From Methanobacteriota archaeon (GTDB lineage: Archaea; Thermoplasmatota; Poseidoniia; Poseidoniales; Poseidoniaceae): a stretch of DNA of 5,519 bases. The notes under the pieces are model-generated. The model ran no database searches and was not told the DNA's origin. It was given only the letters and a program-made list of their open reading frames with translations. Shown here one piece after another: positions 5,023 through 5,519 of the stretch; positions within the stretch are counted from its first letter, which is position 1, and every line of letters begins with the position of its first letter. The stretch is from positions 1 through 5,519 of the forward strand of contig JABJFP010000254.1 in the NCBI GenBank assembly GCA_018662715.1, given 5' to 3'. A program made the position numbers and the translations under genes.

Positions 5023-5519
5023 ATGAAAACCCAATCCGCCATTCTGCTCGCCCTTCTCATGGCGACATGTTCCCTTTCGGGCTGCTTTGGGGCAGAAGAA
5101 TCCGAAGAGGAGAACAATGCTTTGTCGGTTTGGACCTTTCAGAAGGAACCTCTAACTTGGTACCATACGGAAGGAGCACAAGATGCATGGGGTGACGACT
5201 CGGTCTCATGGAGTGCTCGAAACGCACCACAGCCAGCTTCAGGGACCTACTACGGCATCGGCATGTCAACCTTCGAACCAACCATGGGAATTACTCTAAC
5301 CGACACGCTCGTCATGAGTTCATACGGGAATGGACCCGGAGGTTCAACTGCAATCGTTTCTTGTGACCTGATCGGTATGCTAGAGACCTTGGACTACTCG
5401 TGTGAGAACGTCTACAATCCGCTTATCCCAGTTGTCAATTCCAACGACCCTTACATCTACGTTGACCCGTGGACTGGACGAATCATGAAATTTGACATGC
5501 ACGCTCTTCTTGGAATGAC
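5023..5519 (+). CDS. Secreted lipoprotein, probable sialidase-like / BNR beta-propeller, N-terminal part (truncated by window edge)
   Basis: The frame is open from ATG 5023 to the right edge: 165 codons plus two bases. The start MKTQSAILLALLMATCSLSG is a lipoprotein signal peptide with lipobox L-S-G-C at residues 18-21, followed by an acidic low-complexity linker (AEESEEENN), so the mature protein is probably lipid-anchored at Cys21 on the outer face of the membrane. After about residue 80 come FEPTMGITLTDTLVMSS, GNGPGGST, and at about 145-158 the strand NDPYIYVDPWTGRIMKFDMH. The D-P-Y-x-Y-V-D-P-x-T-G-R-I pattern resembles the first blade of sialidase/BNR-like propellers as I remember them. 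The Asp-box repeats (S-x-D-x-G-x-T-W) that would confirm this lie beyond the window. Glycosidase activity cannot be claimed. The gene follows the EF-hand gene on the same strand after a 122-base gap. Confidence 0.82.
   Translation, partial: MKTQSAILLALLMATCSLSGCFGAEESEEENNALSVWTFQKEPLTWYHTEGAQDAWGDDSVSWSARNAPQPASGTYYGIGMSTFEPTMGITLTDTLVMSSYGNGPGGSTAIVSCDLIGMLETLDYSCENVYNPLIPVVNSNDPYIYVDPWTGRIMKFDMHALLGM

Noticed and set aside
4851..5195. Plus-strand open frame of 114 codons overlapping the EF-hand 3' end and the lipoprotein 5' end
   Set aside because: It overlaps two well-supported genes in another frame, and its protein has no recognisable features.

Overview
The window looks like a piece of a marine planktonic archaeal genome, most likely Marine Group II / Poseidoniales (Thermoplasmatota). 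This is an inference from gene style, not a search. It rests on four things: a giant secreted protein with many N-glycosylation sequons and a C-terminal membrane anchor; its short cytoplasmic tail ending in a Trp-rich module (GYEWY..., ...HWYR..., ...GEWFPFEG) that I associate with that group; a small EF-hand protein; and a lipoprotein that appears to begin a sialidase-like propeller. Base composition is moderate and gene packing is dense.

Layout. (1) Positions 1-258, minus strand: the first 86 codons of a sterol desaturase / fatty acid hydroxylase superfamily membrane protein, cut by the left edge. (2) 259-306: a 48-base gap with a small hairpin. (3) 307-4509, minus strand: one 1400-codon gene for a cell-surface protein with signal peptide, Gly-rich beta/polyglycine repeat region, jelly-roll-like domain, several Ig-like beta-sandwiches, one transmembrane helix and an acidic cytoplasmic tail. 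(4) 4510-4609: divergent intergenic region that must hold the promoters for genes on both sides. (5) 4610-4900, plus strand: a 96-residue two-EF-hand protein. (6) 4901-5022: spacer with an 8-bp inverted repeat just after the EF-hand stop and a Shine-Dalgarno before the next gene. (7) 5023 to the right edge, plus strand: N-terminal 165 codons of a lipoprotein, probably sialidase/BNR-like.

How they fit. The surface protein and the desaturase-like gene are co-directional with a 48-base gap and could be co-transcribed; the EF-hand gene and lipoprotein gene form the opposite arm. Three of the four proteins are predicted membrane or surface proteins, and the fourth is a predicted cytosolic Ca2+ binder. 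No pathway link between them is shown by the sequence. I see no RNA gene, CRISPR array, transposon, phage gene or defence module. The most unusual object is the giant protein: a Gly-rich repeat fold outside, a single-pass helix, and a compact aromatic module inside.
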